From contig VZSE01006234.1 in NCBI GenBank assembly GCA_013398275.1, positions 718,932-782,931 on the forward strand: DNA of 64,000 nucleotides, read 5' to 3'. Below are positions 22,311 through 36,700 of this stretch, one piece after another. The notes beneath the pieces were generated by a model. That model was given only the letters and a program-made list of their open reading frames with translations, ran no database searches and had not been told where the DNA came from. The position numbers and the translations under genes were made by a program. Origin of the DNA: Promerops cafer (taxonomy: Eukaryota; Chordata; Aves; Passeriformes; Nectariniidae). Positions within the stretch are counted from its first letter, which is position 1; the number at the start of each line of letters is the position of its first letter.

Positions 22311-25300
22311 CAAACATTTACTACAAGGTTTTTCTCCATGCCCACCATCTCCAGGCTCTGAGAGGCTCAGTGCCTCATTACATCTGCTCTTTGTACCCTG
22401 CTCCTGCCAGGCAAGGTGGGCTTGCTTTGGGGTGTAAGCTCATGCCTCAGCTGTGCAGAGGTGGGAAGCCTCCCCCTGAGATTGGCGCAGCCCAAAACTC
22501 CATAACCCCTGGCCAAACACAGCTAAGCAGTGTCATGGCTCCCAGCTGAGCCTGGAGTGCTGCATCTGATGCAGCATCCGGATCTGTAGCACCTCCTTGC
22601 TTCATATCCAGCCTTGCCTACAGATGGTGTGAGGCAAAGACCAGCGATGTGAACCCTTTTTGCTTCCTAAAATCTGCCTTTAAGCCTCTCCCATGTTGGT
22701 CTGCTCCAGTGGGAAGCCCTCCAGGACCTGCCCTGCCACAGAAACCTCCAGCAGTGAGGCAAGGAGATCCATTAAGCCCTCTGTGCTTTCCTCTGGGAGG
22801 CCCCAGTGCATGGCACTCTCCTTCTCCCTCCCCTCCCCACCATCAGGGGCCAGATTTCCGAAATAGGTGAAGGGGGAGAGCACAAAAACCCGGTGGTTAT
22901 TTGCATGCCAGAGAGATTAGGGCTCTGTACATACACGGAGGGGCCGGAAAAAAGCCTAAGTGGGGAGAAGGAGGGAATTAGAGGGGATGTCTTGTGAGTC
23001 GCTCTCAGGGCTCTTAAGCTGCCCAGGAATTTTGCTCCAGCTGGCTGCTGTGGGTGTGTTTTTCATTTCTCCCTTAGGTACCAGGTCTCTGCCCCTTCCA
23101 GCACCGTTGGCCACAGTTTCTTTGTCAGCCAGGATTATTTTCACACCTGTATGCAAAGCCATCACTGGACCTAGACTACAGATGCCCCCAAGTAGATCAG
23201 ACAGGCATTCTCCATGCCTGAGCTGGGCTTTTTTGGGTCCGGTTTGTCTCCTATCAATGTCTTGCTGGCAGCACACTCCTAACAAGGGTCCTCTCTCCTG
23301 CCCAGCTCTCTTGGCTGAAGGACTGCAAGATGGCAGCAGCGTTTTCATCTCTTGGCACCAGCAGTTGTGGGAAATGCCAGGAGTCACACACGGACTAGAG
23401 AGTGCCAAGGGGACAGGGACTGTCTTATGGATGTGACACGCATAGCTAGAACCTGGGAGTTTGGGATCTGGGTGCATTTCTCAAGGAAGTTCCTGTTCTT
23501 GGTGTCCTCCAAGCAAAGGGCATGAGTTGAGCTGATTCCCATAGCTACTGTTGCTCTGAAGGTCAGAGAAGTGCAAATCCTTTAGACAAAACTCTGGGTG
23601 GCACAAGCTGGGGCAGACCCCAGGCAGAGGGCCCTTACTTGGCAAGAGTGGTCTTACTCCACAGCCACTCTCAGCCATACCCCTCCTTCCCCTCTCCAGG
23701 GAGCCTTTGCTCCTGAAAACACAGAGTGCAGCACTCACATGCCTGCCACCACCATGGGTCCCTGTAGCAGAGTTCCCCAAACTTTCAGGATGCTGTGAGC
23801 CACAAAAAAAAGGGAGCTGAATCTGGCTCTGAGCATGGATTGGGGCTCACTGGATGGAGCTCACTGGCTCTTCTGGATGGCTGTTTCCTAGCAGCTCTTG
23901 GGCTGAACCACTGGGGCCAGCACAGGCCACTCTAATCTCTCCCTCCCAGCCCAGGTCTCAGGGACTGTGGCAAGGGACAGAGGCATGAACTGGAAACAGG
24001 GGGTTTTAAAGATATTTTTAAGGCAAGGTGTTCCTACAAGGAAGAAAAGAATAATTATACACTCTCCAGCTACCCAAACCTCCCCTATCTCACCCTTACT
24101 GGTGTTTTCTGGATCACTGGCGCCCTGACAGCCAGACTGAATAGCCTCGCTCAGTTTCTGCCATTTTGCCCACTGTTCCTGTCCCAGCTCCAGCTGACTG
24201 ACAGGCTAGATCCCGTTGTACAAAAGGTGACCTGCTGCCAAAGCACAGTGATTTCTCAATCAGTGCTGGTGCTCCACCACTGCACCATCTGCTGCACGTA
24301 GCTACTTCAAGTAAGAGCTGCCACCAAATGTACCCTGAGACTTTTTATCCAAGCCCTTCTCCCAGCCTTGCTTTTCTTGAGCTCATCCTGCACCACAAAT
24401 TAAACGAATCAATCAAACAATTGCAATCCATCTTTCCCTCAACCCTGCTGCTCCCTGCCAGCATCCTGGCAAGAAAATATTTGTTTGTCTGTGACATGCT
24501 CTTCAGAGATTTTGTAGTGCCGCCTGTCAATGATGAGCCCATGGCATCTGATTTTGAAGAGCACTTTAGACAAATATCTGTGAGTACTTGTTTGAGTTTG
24601 GAGCTGGAGGGCACCTCTGCAGGAGCCACTTGGACAGTGCTACAGAACTGTATAGCAAAGCATGAAAGCACTTTTACCTGCCTGCAGCTGATGGCTGCAA
24701 ACAATGGACTGCACCAGAGGAGCTCGCGTGTGGAGACGCCTCCAAGGCCAATATGCCACAGCACACCTCTGCTGGGGATTTATCCCAGCTGTGAGCCAGG
24801 CAGTTCAGAGCTGCCTTGCTCCTAAATGCATGACACACATGCGTGTCTGCTCACAGCTGCACGCAGTGGTCACACCACATACCCTGCACCTGCCTTTGCA
24901 CACTCACAGCTCACTATCATCTTGTCCCCAGTTAAGGAGGTTTATTCCCAGGTAAACACACTGTGTGTGAGTTCACATGCACCTAAAAGCTCCTCAGCAT
25001 GGCACCTGTCCTTCCCCGTGCACCACAGGAAGGTGGGCCAGAGTAGGCACTGCCACAGAACTTGCTGCAGGTGGCTGCAAGAAGACTTGTGCCGACACCA
25101 AGAGGCACAAGCCCAGGTTGGAAGGGTGAAGGCCACAGCAGATTCAGTTGTGGCTGCCAGTCCCTGGACACACACAGAGCACAGTGCAGCCAGTGCTGGA
25201 TAATGCCCAGAAAATCCCCACTGTGCCAGACAACCTGCACCCAGGAGGGTCCACATAAATGCTCTTAGTGCCTCCACACAGTACAGATGGGGTGAGGAGT

Positions 25301-27064
25301 CTATTTATTGAGTGCAAGGGCCACGCGTCATGCCACCAGCCTCTCCAACCCACAGACAGCCCTCTGGGAAAGCATCTGTTAGAGAATTAAATGAATGCAG
25401 GCCCAGGGTGAATTGTCCTGTCAGCTGCTGGAGCGAGGGTGCAAGTACCCCTCCACACCACTGACCTGTGCAATGAAGCGATGACCTCCCGAGCTCGAGC
25501 TGAGCCTCCAAGGGTTGAGCAGATCCGTCAACAGTGCTGGCTGGCACTTCCTGGCTCTGGATGAGGGTGCCTGGCTAGATGGTCCTGCTGGATCTTTTCT
25601 CCATGGTGGGCACAGGACAATGCCTGCAGGAATCCAGCACCTGTCGAGCAGTCTCTTGTGCTCCTCTCCTTCCTTCGGAGCGGCTACGTCCTCACAAGAC
25701 AGCTAATCCCCCTCTCAGCTTGCTTCCCTCCAGTTCCAGTGATGCCCAGCAAAGCTGTCTGTGGAAGATCTGGGGGGACACCCTGTGTGGGGCTCTCCCT
25801 TGCCTCCTGTGGGTGCAAGTCGTGTCCCACGGCCCTCCCAGTGTGGATGTGGGTCAGGATCTGCTTATGGTTTCAGGTCGGCAGAGACCAGTGGGTGCTG
25901 AGCAGGCAGAAAGCACTTCTCCACTTTTAAGAGGCTTTTCCAGCCAATGGGGATGAGGTGGCTGCCTGCCACAGCCCGAATCCCCCGGTAATCCTGCTGC
26001 CCAGGGGCTCCTTGTGTTTTCCCTGGCAGAGCAGGGCAGGCTAGCAGGGATAGATTCAGTCGGAGGGACCAAGACAGGAAGAAGTGGGGTGAGGGTGAGG
26101 GATGTTGGGTGCTGGGGGGGGAGGCAGCGGAGGAGGAGAGCCTGTGCCCGTGCTTCAGTAAGGGGCAAAAGAGGTGAAGTGGCTGCTTTTGAAGCTTCCT
26201 CAACTGCCAGCCACGATGGAGAAGCGGTGGTGCGGTTTTGCAGGGCATGTGCCCAGCAGAGAAGTGAGACAAGGTGGAGCAGCCAAGGAATGCCTGCCAG
26301 CCTTGGCTCAAACTGCCTGGTCCTGCCCACCGCGGGCAGCTCGATAACCCCCCTCAAAAGCAACCTCCCCAGGGGCTGACTCACAGAAGAAGGTCTGGCA
26401 GGCGCTGGGGATGAGCCAGTCTCTGGCCGCACGTGGGGAAACCCTTTTACTTCCAGGGAGGGGGCTGGGGCTCAGCCCGGGTGTGTTTTGGGGAGGAAAA
26501 GGCCTGGGCTGTTAACCCCTGAAGCCCCTCAGTAGCAGGGGGGCTGCGGGGGCTTGGCCACACTCACAGCCAGGGTTTAATGTCTATTAATAAGGCTAAT
26601 CAGCTAAGCCCTGGCCATAGCTAGCGCTCCATCCCTCACTCACGCTGCCTCTCCCGTGAGGGCTCCCCCAGCACACGTAGGGTATTCCCAGATTGGTGAG
26701 CCCCCCCAGGCCCTAGGGGAATGTTTTTCCCCTGCATTGAGCAGCCCTGGGGTGCCCAGGGAACACATTCCAGCAGTGGATGAGGAGAAGGGGGCCACAG
26801 GTCCTTGCTGCCCTCTGGCAACAGGAACAGAGAGGGGGACTCAGGAGGGCAGCCAAAAATGGGCAGTGCAGCCCTCCTGGTGCCCTCCACATCCACCCCA
26901 GACCCCTGGGCTGGTGGCTGCCCCATCTGGACTCATGGCACTGCAGTGTCCAACACCACAACCGTGGGCAGCCATCATAGCCCCAGTGCCAGTGGGGAGC
27001 GCCTGTCCTCCTCCCCCTGCATCCTGTGACTGAGGGTGATGTCCCAGCCACTGAAATGGACACA
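22311..27064. other. Gene-free spacer between SLC16A8 and BAIAP2L2
   Basis: I recognise no coding exon on either strand. The noncoding first exon and promoter of SLC16A8 should be here. An AT-rich block at about 26577-26612 with ctattaataaggctaatcag resembles homeodomain (OTX/CRX-like) sites in otherwise GC-rich DNA, but this is weak evidence for an enhancer. An isolated minus-strand AATAAA at 25304-25309 has no gene that I can attach to it. Confidence 0.4.
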
Positions 27065-27772
27065 GAAGATGCATTATCCATTTTATTTTAAAAAACCCCG
27101 TATATTTTCCTCAGGACAGTACATGAAGGAACAGGGCAGGGGTGCTGGACACTGTCACCTGCCCCTGCCTTGCTCCAGCAGTGCCCAGCAAGGTAAGGGG
27201 CTACACCTGGGGTGGGAAGGGGCAGGTGCTGCTACAAATAGACGCAGTTGTCGAAGGGACCAAGACCAGACCCTGTCAGCTGGACCACATCACTGGAAGC
27301 CTTCTTGTAGCCTTCTCTTTTGGGGTCTGTTCTTCTGGTGTCAAAGGAACTGTTTGGTGACAGTCCTTCTTTGCCCACAGCAGGGATAGCAAAGCTTCAC
27401 CTTCAACATCCCAACAGCACTGCCCTAGCTGCAGATGATCTTAGCCAGCCCTACCTCCACCTCCAGCACCATCCCCTCTCCCAGGCCATCAGCACCAGTA
27501 CCACCAGACTGCTCCCTCCCGCTCAAGTACAGTAACACCACAAGGGGAGAGAAGCAGGGATCAATCCAGAAAGGGCAGCAGAGATCTGCTTCTGGCTAAA
27601 GCACACCAGACACCCAGGTGAGATGGGTCCCATTGTCCCAGAGGTATGGGAGGGGAAAAGAGAGTTCACTCCATGAGTGGTAGCACTAGGTTGGTGCCCA
27701 GCTGGAGGTCACAGCATTATCACTTCTCCTCCTCCTTCTCTGCTGAAATTCCTCACTGCCCACAGCCCCGTT
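27065..27772 (-). other. BAIAP2L2: BAIAP2L2 3' UTR with poly(A) signal
   Basis: The stop codon is at 27773-27775. A minus-strand AATAAA is present at 27082-27087, giving a UTR of about 0.7 kb. Confidence 0.65.
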
Positions 27773-30700
27773 TCATCGGATGATGGGCGCCGAGCGGTCG
27801 TTGGTGACTGTGGGGCGCAACTTGACTGTGGCAAAGGGGTTGGTACCTCTGGAATGGGAAAGGAAACAGGCAACTGTCAGAAAGTCTGCAAATGCCATGC
27901 AGGGGTGTCCGTGATCAAAGGCTACTTAGTCCTGTTGCAGTCACCTCCATGCCAAGGAGGAGAGCGTGGTAAAGCTCATTCCTGAGTTTGTCTTCTCCAT
28001 CCTTAACACACCCTGCTGCACATTCCCATGTGGTTCCCCTTGGGCTTTCCTGAGGGCTTCTCACCCTCCCTCTTCCAAAGGATGAAGAAGGGACACTAGC
28101 ACATGGGTGTCCCTCATGATAGCACTGTACACTTGTAGAGTGTACACCAACCCTCCAAGCAAGGAGTCGGGGAGCAGGAAAAGGCCACAGCACCACACCA
28201 GAAACACGGAGACACCAACCCAGCTGCAGTGGGAAGAAAACCTGGGATTTATGGCATCTCATCTCCAGAGACCTGACTCATCAGAACTCAAAGCCACGTC
28301 CTTTTATGCCTCAGCCCTTTCCAAGCAGGCAGAGATGCACAGTCGTGTAGCTCCACACTCAGGCTGCAAGCTGCTATTGTGACCCTTCCAGGATGGATGG
28401 GAAGGAGCATACGGGTCTGGACATGTGTTCAGGGTGCTCAGGTCCTACCTCATTTTATCTGAGCCAGGATGGGACTTTCCCAGTCAGCAGAGGCGAGAAT
28501 GGACCACCTCTGCCTCCTGTCCTGGAAGGTAGGCTGTGCATTGCTTTACCCCAGACACTTCCTTGTTCCTCCCACATTTGATAATCCGAAAGATTAAATA
28601 ATAATAGCATTGTAATAATACTCCCCTCTGTCAGACGATTCCAGAGTGGAGTTCCACATCTTACTCACCGTGGGAAGAGTTCAGGGGGCTGGTCAAATAC
28701 TCCTGATTTCTGCAGTGAAAAGAAAAGCAGCAGTGAGAAATCTGGAGTGGGGAATGGAGAGAGAAAAGTGGGGCAGGAGACACCGCACACATGGAGGAAG
28801 ATTTCACAAAACATTTAGGTGAGTTAGGAGCCCAAGTCCTCTTAACAGGGCTCTGACTCCTTATTCAATCAAGCTTTGCAAAAGTCCACAAATTTCCCAC
28901 TGTAGATAATACCCTGAATTTTGTTGTGGGGAGTTGTCCCTACACTGCAGGTTCCTTACTCCCCTAGGACATCTTCCTTTGTTTTGAGGAAGAAAGGAGA
29001 TGACTCAGATCCCCAAAATGTCATATCTGAAGAGCACAGCAAACAGTGACAGTCTGAGCTACATTTCACCCTCCAGCACAGCCAGAGATGCCCCCTCATG
29101 TTGCCCACACACCCTGGCAGAAAGTCTGTTGTCCATGCCCTCACGTGCTTCCTGCATCCAGGGGGAACTCCAGAGCTGTACCTACCTACCCTACACCACA
29201 TATTACTTAAAACTGGACAAACCTGATGGACAAAGTTGGACCTAGGCCCTGTGGCCCTTATTCTTGGCCAGTAGATAGTGAAGGATCAGTGACACCTGAC
29301 CTGTTAAAATACTCTGATGGCAGACAAGAAAGCCATACGTGGCTATCTAGGATCCAGGTGGGAAGTCACACCCATTTGTTTGTGGCTCAGCTAGGGGATG
29401 TCTTGGGCATACATTTAAAGCAAGGCTGAGTCTTTCCAAATTAGTCTTTCCCTCCTTTATAGCGAGGTTCCACACTCTGCCATGCTGTTCCAAATGCTGC
29501 ATACAATTCATGACTCAATCCCAGGTCTATCCCTACACCCTAGCCCTGGGGCAGGATGAAAACCCAGTGTCCCAGAGGGACAGAAAGGCTGCAGAGGCTG
29601 TTCCCCTGTGTTGCGCAGCCTGAGGCTACCTGAAACCACAGAGCAGGACATAAAGGGGAAAAAAAAGAGTAATTAAATGTTGCAGTTGTCAGTTCTTTGA
29701 GACATTCAATTGCTTTCAACCTTGCACTGGCCTGGAACCAGTGACCACGGAAAAGGTTTTCCAGCCTTCTGTGAGACTGAGCAAGTAATGCCCCATGGGC
29801 AGCACTGTTCTTTCCTCCCCCAGGTCCTCACCTTGAACTTGGTTCTCCCCAGTCAATTCCCTACTGCTGGAAGCAATGATAAGTGGAGGACTTCCTTCTC
29901 AGTATGCCATCCATAAGTGGTGGGTTGGACACAACTTGTTTTAAGGCTCTCAGATATAGCTGTGCCCTCAGCCTTTCCTCCCAGCTTTTCCCTCCCCAAG
30001 CTGTGAATTTAAGCTAACCCTCATCTGAATTTAAAAGAGGAACCCTCTGAAACTCCTCTCCATTCTCTGAAGGGAGAAGAAGGATGGCATCTCTGTTAGC
30101 TGGTCACCCACTCCCAGACCAGCCTGGTCACTCCATGGTCCTACTCTTAGCAGAAAGAAGTGCTGCCCTGGAGCCACCAAAAATCAGGCTGGGAGGTCAT
30201 GGAGAAAAGGACTGAACTGAAGGGTCCCTGGTGAGCAAAAAGAGAGAGAGATGAGAGGGGCAGGGGCAGAAAAGCAGTCCCTTGGGGGAGCAAAGCCAGG
30301 CACCGAGGATCTGCACACAACAGAAAGACTGGCAGGCAGCGTCAGACAAGGTGGCATGTGAACAGATTGGGTGAGACAGACTGGTGCTAACAAGACTCAG
30401 GAAAGCAGCAGGTCCCTTCACCAACATCAGAAAGATGATTTTCTGTCTCTACTGGCCAAAGCAGAAAAGGTGTGCCTTGGAAGATGAAAGTCAGATGTGG
30501 CCCACTTCACACACACCCACCAGTCACTGCTCCTGCACTCACCTTGGAGCCAGAATTGACTGGGGCGACCACCCCACTCTGGTGACTGCTGGCACCCACT
30601 GAGAGGGGAGGTGGGTTCGGCAAGCTGGGCTGGGCAGCAGCAGGCCAGTAATTGCTGGAGGATGGAGTGCTGGGACGGTCCAGGATGTCATCCATGCTGT

Positions 30701-33700
30701 GACTGCTTCGCAGCGGGAAGGACCTGAACAAGAGGAGAAGACAGTGAGGCTGGGAGCCAAAGAGCAAGGATCAGGGAGCAGCACAGGTGCTAGCACAACA
30801 TGGGATGTCTCTGGAGGAAATACACGTGTCTTGGACCGGCCCAGTTGCAAGAACCTTTGAGATGACATTGCACATGCTACGGGAGCTGCCTAGGGAAGCC
30901 TGCGAGATCCCAGGGCACAATGAGGCTCTTGGCAGGTTCTCCACCATGGGAGCCCTGCAGCTCTCCATGGAGCACACTCTAAACAACTTCCCCTCTGGCA
31001 TTCGTGGTGTACCAGGAGCTCCTGCCTGGCCAATTGCCACCCTGTTACCTGGTGTCTGGCTCCTCCATCTCCCTTGTATTCTCCAAAGGTTTCACATAAG
31101 CTTCAGGGAACCAGCCACACCTAGGGCACAGGCACAGAGACAAATGAGGTCCAGGCAACCATGGTTTGTGGTTCTTCAGATCCAGTTGCAAAACACTTAT
31201 GATCTGCACCCATCCCACACATCAATCAAGCCACATTTGCCACTACTGTGTGTGACAGGGTTCCTGCACTTCTTTCACCCATAGGCGGGGCACAGGGGTT
31301 ATCCTGGGACAGACCTTGACCTTGGAGCAGGACTCACTTATCTTGGAAGCTGTGCAAAACCTGTGCTCCTGGGAGTAATGTTGGTGCAATCCAGCAAGAG
31401 ACACTGCAACCAACCACAATCACAAGGAAGCTGTGGAAAACTCATCCAGGGATTTTACAGCAGCTCCACTCCAGAAACAGCCACCCAAAGAAAGGCACTG
31501 CTTCTGTTCATCTCACACCTGTGAGCATTCCTGCAGACCACATCCTATGTGGAACAGGGCAGGCTTGACACACAGATGTTGGCTGGCAGTGCCACAGGGA
31601 GTAATTCAGTAAGTGCTGGGTGCAGCAGTTTCCATGCCCTGCCGGTGCTGGAGGCCGTGGCAGCAGCTGCTGTGTGAGCTAAGAAATGCCAGGCCTCTCA
31701 GGTAACTCCAGCAGTTCATGGCCCTGAGCTGGATCCCATGACAGGAGTCACTCAGTCATGCAAGCCAGGAGGGGGTCACTGCATCCCTGGCTCTTCCACC
31801 CAAAGCCCCTCGAGGTTTCTCGGGCAGCCCATCCACGCCAGCCCTGCCACACTGCATCTTCTTGGCACGGAGAGCCCCCATCACTGAACACACAGCGCTG
31901 TCCCACTGAGATGGTGGGTGGGACACAGTGCCCAGGCCACACCACGAGGTGAGGGGAAAGATAATTTTGGGCTTAACCCTTCCAGCTCCAGACCCAGTAA
32001 GCCTGCATCTGGCCAATCTACAGCAGCAGAGTCACGTACGTGGATGAGCCCTCCAGTTTGCCGTAGAGCCAGCCATTCTGCGCCTCCGGCATCAGCACCG
32101 TGATGACATCCCCGGGCTCGAACCGCAGCAGGGTCCGGTTGGCACCCGTCGTGTGGGGCACAATGGCCTGAACTCTTGTTGTGCCACTCCTCTTTCTGCC
32201 CTCGCTGCCACTGCTGGCCTCGCCAAAGGAACCTGAACGGGACGTACGGCCCGTAGGGAGCAAACCTGTGGGGAGGCATCCCAAGGGTCTGGCTGGAGTC
32301 TGGCATCCTCCTGAAAGACCCACAGTGCCTCAAAGGGACCAGTGCTTTCCCGGTCAAGTAATTACTCTAGTGGAGGAGCAGATGGCCCTTCAGGGAGAGA
32401 GCAAAACATAGCATGGGAAAAGCAGGGTAAGCATCCTGCAGGAGACAATCAACTCAAGCCAAATCCATTTGTTTTGCACTGTGTCCTCTTTGGCCAAATG
32501 CCTAGAGCATAAGCACTGCATGCCCTGGCTGATACCTTTCTTTCCTGACAGTCCTCTTCCTGACCTGCTAGAGCTACTGATTATTTGGGTAATTTCTCTC
32601 TCTCCCTGTCCTTTTTTTAACTTCTTTTAAAAATTTTAAGCTGAAATTTCTCAGGAAGGAAAAGCAGGTGTGTCATGGGTTAAGTGGCTGGGTTTCATAG
32701 GGCAAGCTAATATTTAATCTGGTAGTATGAGAGAGGGTGCTTTACTACAATGGGAACTCTAGCAAGAACCAGTTATTGTAGTTCAAGGAGCCTTGAAAAT
32801 TACACATTTGCAGGTTCCCCACCTCACACAGCCTGGCCTTGCCCTGGATGGACTCTGCCCTGAAGGCTGAGCTCACCTTCTACTTCAGCCTTGTCCTCTA
32901 CACCTCTCATAGGCACTGTCCTCTCACCATGCCCAGGAATGTGGCTGAGGTCTGGTGGTCTGATAGAGTGTTGCCAAACCCAACCCTGTTCCCAGAGAGG
33001 TCCAACCCCTCTGTCTCCCCACAGCACTGCTCCCAGATATGGGTCATACTGGCTGCTGATGGTGTCCTCCGCAGTGGCCGCCTGGGAGACTCTGGCTGAG
33101 GAGACATTCTCATTTCCGGAGGGTCCGGAGAGAAGATGCTGGATCTACTCCCAGTCATAGAAGAAGCAAAGTCCCCAAGGGGTCTCTGGGGCTGTTGGAA
33201 AGAAAGGGGGCTGAACACACATCCACGAAGGCGGTGTTAGGCAGGAGATGCTCAGAGAGATATGGAGTCCCATTTAGAAAGCCAAACTCGGCACATTCCT
33301 CCACTGCAGCTCACACGCAGGCTACTCTTCCTCTTGGCCAGGAAAGGCCACTGGAGCTGGACAAGGCAGCAAGCACTATGGTTGGCCAAGGACTGACTTT
33401 GCCCTGCAGCCTCACCATCAAAGAACCAGTGAATATTTTGGGTTGGAAGGGACCTTTAAAGGCCATCTAGTCCAACCACCTGCAATGAGCAGGGACGTCT
33501 TCAATCAGATCAGGTTGCTCACAGCTCAGTTCAACCTGACCTTAAATGTTTTCAGGGACGGGGCAGCCACCACCTCTCTGGGCACCACCTGTTCCAACAT
33601 CTCACCAAACAAGGCTAAGCTGTCTGTGGGTTCCTCACCATGTCAAGGTGGGTGGGCGTGAGCCGCCCTGATGGATACCCCTGGCTGTGGGAGGCTGAGA

Positions 33701-36700
33701 GCAGCCCCTGTGAGTGGCTGTTCGAGGGGTTACGGCTGGCTTCCAGCTGCTCCTTCCATCGAGGTGCCTTGGTCTGGATCATGCCCCGAGCCTGGGAAGA
33801 AAGAGAGAAGAGGGGGTGATGGACAGGGCGCACCAGCTACAGGGGAAGCCTAGGGCTTACAAGTGCATTAGAGACCTGGTCCTCCCACAGCTCGGCTTGT
33901 GGGAATGGCCGAACAGCTCCCTCTAGGCAGGAATTTCCAGGATGGCACCTGCCAGCAGAGATCCCCTGGTCCCAAAGACCCTGCTATGAACACCTACAGC
34001 ACCCTTCCCTCCTCCATCACTCACAGACCGAACTAACCCCATGCCAGCACCATCCTCAACCCCAGACATGTTCTCCCAGCCTGGTACAGCCAGCCTGAAC
34101 CTCACAGCAAGAAACAAAATAGTTTCCTGCCTAGTCCATGCACAGATGCATCCTTCACCTAAGGGATGGCTCAGCCCAGGCTCCCTCCTGCCTGCGTGCT
34201 CCCCCTGCAGCCCTGCTGTCTGCTCCCCCAGCTCTGCTCCCCAGCATGCCAGGGCTGTACCCTGCTGTAAAACTGGAGGAGCGTGTTGTAGAGCATCTGG
34301 TGCTTTTCAGCCAGGAAGCGGTAGCGGCGTTTCTCCTCCAGCTCAGCCTCCCTCTGGCTCTCAGAGACGAATGCCTGCATCTCCGAGCGCAGTCGGATCA
34401 CGTTCTCCTGTGTCACAGGGGGAAACGGGGAGGAAGGGATCAGTGAAAATCCAGCAGAGGGGACTCAGGGGAAGGGTTGGAAGGGGTCATCATGTCTATC
34501 AGCTTCCCAGTCCACTTGCAGTGCTGGAGCAGCAGAGAGGAGCTAGAGCAGAGTGCCGGGGATTAAGTCCTTGCTTCCTGAGGCTTCCTAAATGAGGAAA
34601 GGGCTTGGCAGGAGGGAGTACCACAGGTCAGTAGCACCCTGTAGAATAGGAGTTTCCTACTTTCCAGATAAGCCTGCTGCCTTTTGAACACTGGGGCAAC
34701 CCCTTGGCTAAGGCTGCTGAGAAATCAGCCCTGGCTCCCAAGAAATCATCCAGTTCTTATTACCAACTCCCCTTCCTGCAATCACTGCTTACCTTCATCT
34801 CCCGGGCATTTTTGTCACGAGCCCTCTCCATTCTCCACAGCTCTGCCATACACTTATCCAGGTTGTTGGCTCTTTGCTGGTACTCCAGCTCATACTGCTT
34901 CTGGCTCTCCTGCCAGGGAGCAAACAGGCTCAGTAAGGAACCAGAGACCCAGTCACACTAAGGCAGCAAGGGTCCTGCTCTGATGGGTTGCTGGACATCT
35001 GAGTCCACCTGCAATCAGGCTTCACCTGGACCTCTTATAAAATGTCTTTCTTTGCCTTTCTTTTAACTTTAAATGGCCTAAGAGTGCTGATGAACCTCCA
35101 GCTCTCAGGAGCAAGGACTGGCACCCAGCTGCCCCAGCCCTGGGTCCCAAGGCCTCTGTCCTCCTGTGTGACACTACCCACCAGCATGGCCAGTTGGGCC
35201 ATGGCAGCACAGGACCCACAGAAAAGCAGAGCCTGTGGTTTGGGGAAGCTGGGAACTCTGCTTTTGGAATGCTGAGTCTCTCAGCCTCGCTGAAGCATTT
35301 GGCGAGTCCCACTGCACAAAGAACAACTACATGCCCTCTTTAGCTCTCCATCATCATCTGAACAAGGGGAGTTTGTTCCACAATGGGAGAAGGTAAGACC
35401 CCTTATCTCCTGCTGAGAAGAATTACAGAAACACCTCAAGTGTTGAAGCAAAAACCCTTGGGTAAAGGGGAGAGAGAAACAAGGAGAGCTGAGGAGAAGA
35501 AGGGAGATCATCGCTTACGCTGATAAACTGCACATCCATTTTGCTGTTCTTCTCCATGTGCTGCAGCAGGTCCACGTGGAAGGTCTGAGCCTGAAAGAGG
35601 CGAAGGAGCCATCACCCTTATCCCTTCACCATATGGGATGTTGCATGTGCTGTGATAAGGGGTGGCTCATAAAACGTGCTGAGCGAGTGACTCGCAGCCA
35701 GGCTCTGGGCATGCCAGCCCTGTAACCCTCCTCTGCCACGTGCAGCAGGGAGGCAGGCACCAGCCTGCAGGCATGTGTGAGGGCAGCTGATGGGGTGAAT
35801 GTGGTAAATGCTGATAAGCTCTATTTAAGGAAATCACTTTATTCTCCACCTCCACCAGCCCTTGGGAAAAACACTCACCACAACTTCCAAATCAGAGCTC
35901 AGTAGTCTCTGCGTGTCAGACATCTGCATCAGAATTTCACCTTCAGGGGAAAAAGACAGGAGAAGGTGAAAAAGTCCCGTGGCCAAGGAGGCAGACCAGC
36001 AGTGTGCAGCTCGGGCTGATGAGACACGGCTGTGAAAGTCCAGGAGATATCACAAAGCACTGCTCTCTGCATCCTGGTAGCCTTCCCTCCCAGGCACTGC
36101 CAATGCAGGGTTACTCCAGCCCACGTGATGGCTGGACCAATGCTCTGCTACAGCCCCAGGTGTCAGAGGCAGCCTCGCCTCTGCCATGGGCTCTGGGTGT
36201 CTGCTCTGCCACAGCCCCCAGAGGCCCCATTTCTAACCCCAATGGCTCCCCAGCTGTGCTGCACATTGTCCCATGTCCTATGGGAAGGCAGCTCAGCACC
36301 CGCTCCGATGCTGTGCCTGGTCCCGCTTCACTGGTATTGGCATTATGAAACCAGGAAAGGAAGATACTGATGACAGGGAGCAGAGGAGCTAGCTGGGATG
36401 TGCAGATGACAAAAAGAGTCTGGAGAAGGGGCACATCTGCTGGAAGCTTTTCGCTAAAATGTTTAGCAGTGGAGCAGTTTCCTGACCACATTTTCAGCAG
36501 TCGCCACCAGGCTGCAGAGTTATTTACACTGCTGAGTGTGAGTCCCTCAGCCCCAAGCTGCCATCCCAGCCAGCTGCAGGCTCAAGAGGACAAAACCCCA
36601 TCAGCTGTTGTCAGTGCATGCTCCCTGGCTTTTCCCTCACACCTCCAAGGAGGAGAAAAATGCTTCCTCTGTGATGAAAATTTAATCTCTGAGGGCAGGA

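Noticed and set aside
25854..26432. 192-codon minus-strand open frame in the SLC16A8-BAIAP2L2 spacer
   Set aside because: Composition is low-complexity Pro/Ser/Leu, with no known domain, and a second overlapping frame on the same strand is equally open. Nothing supports a gene.
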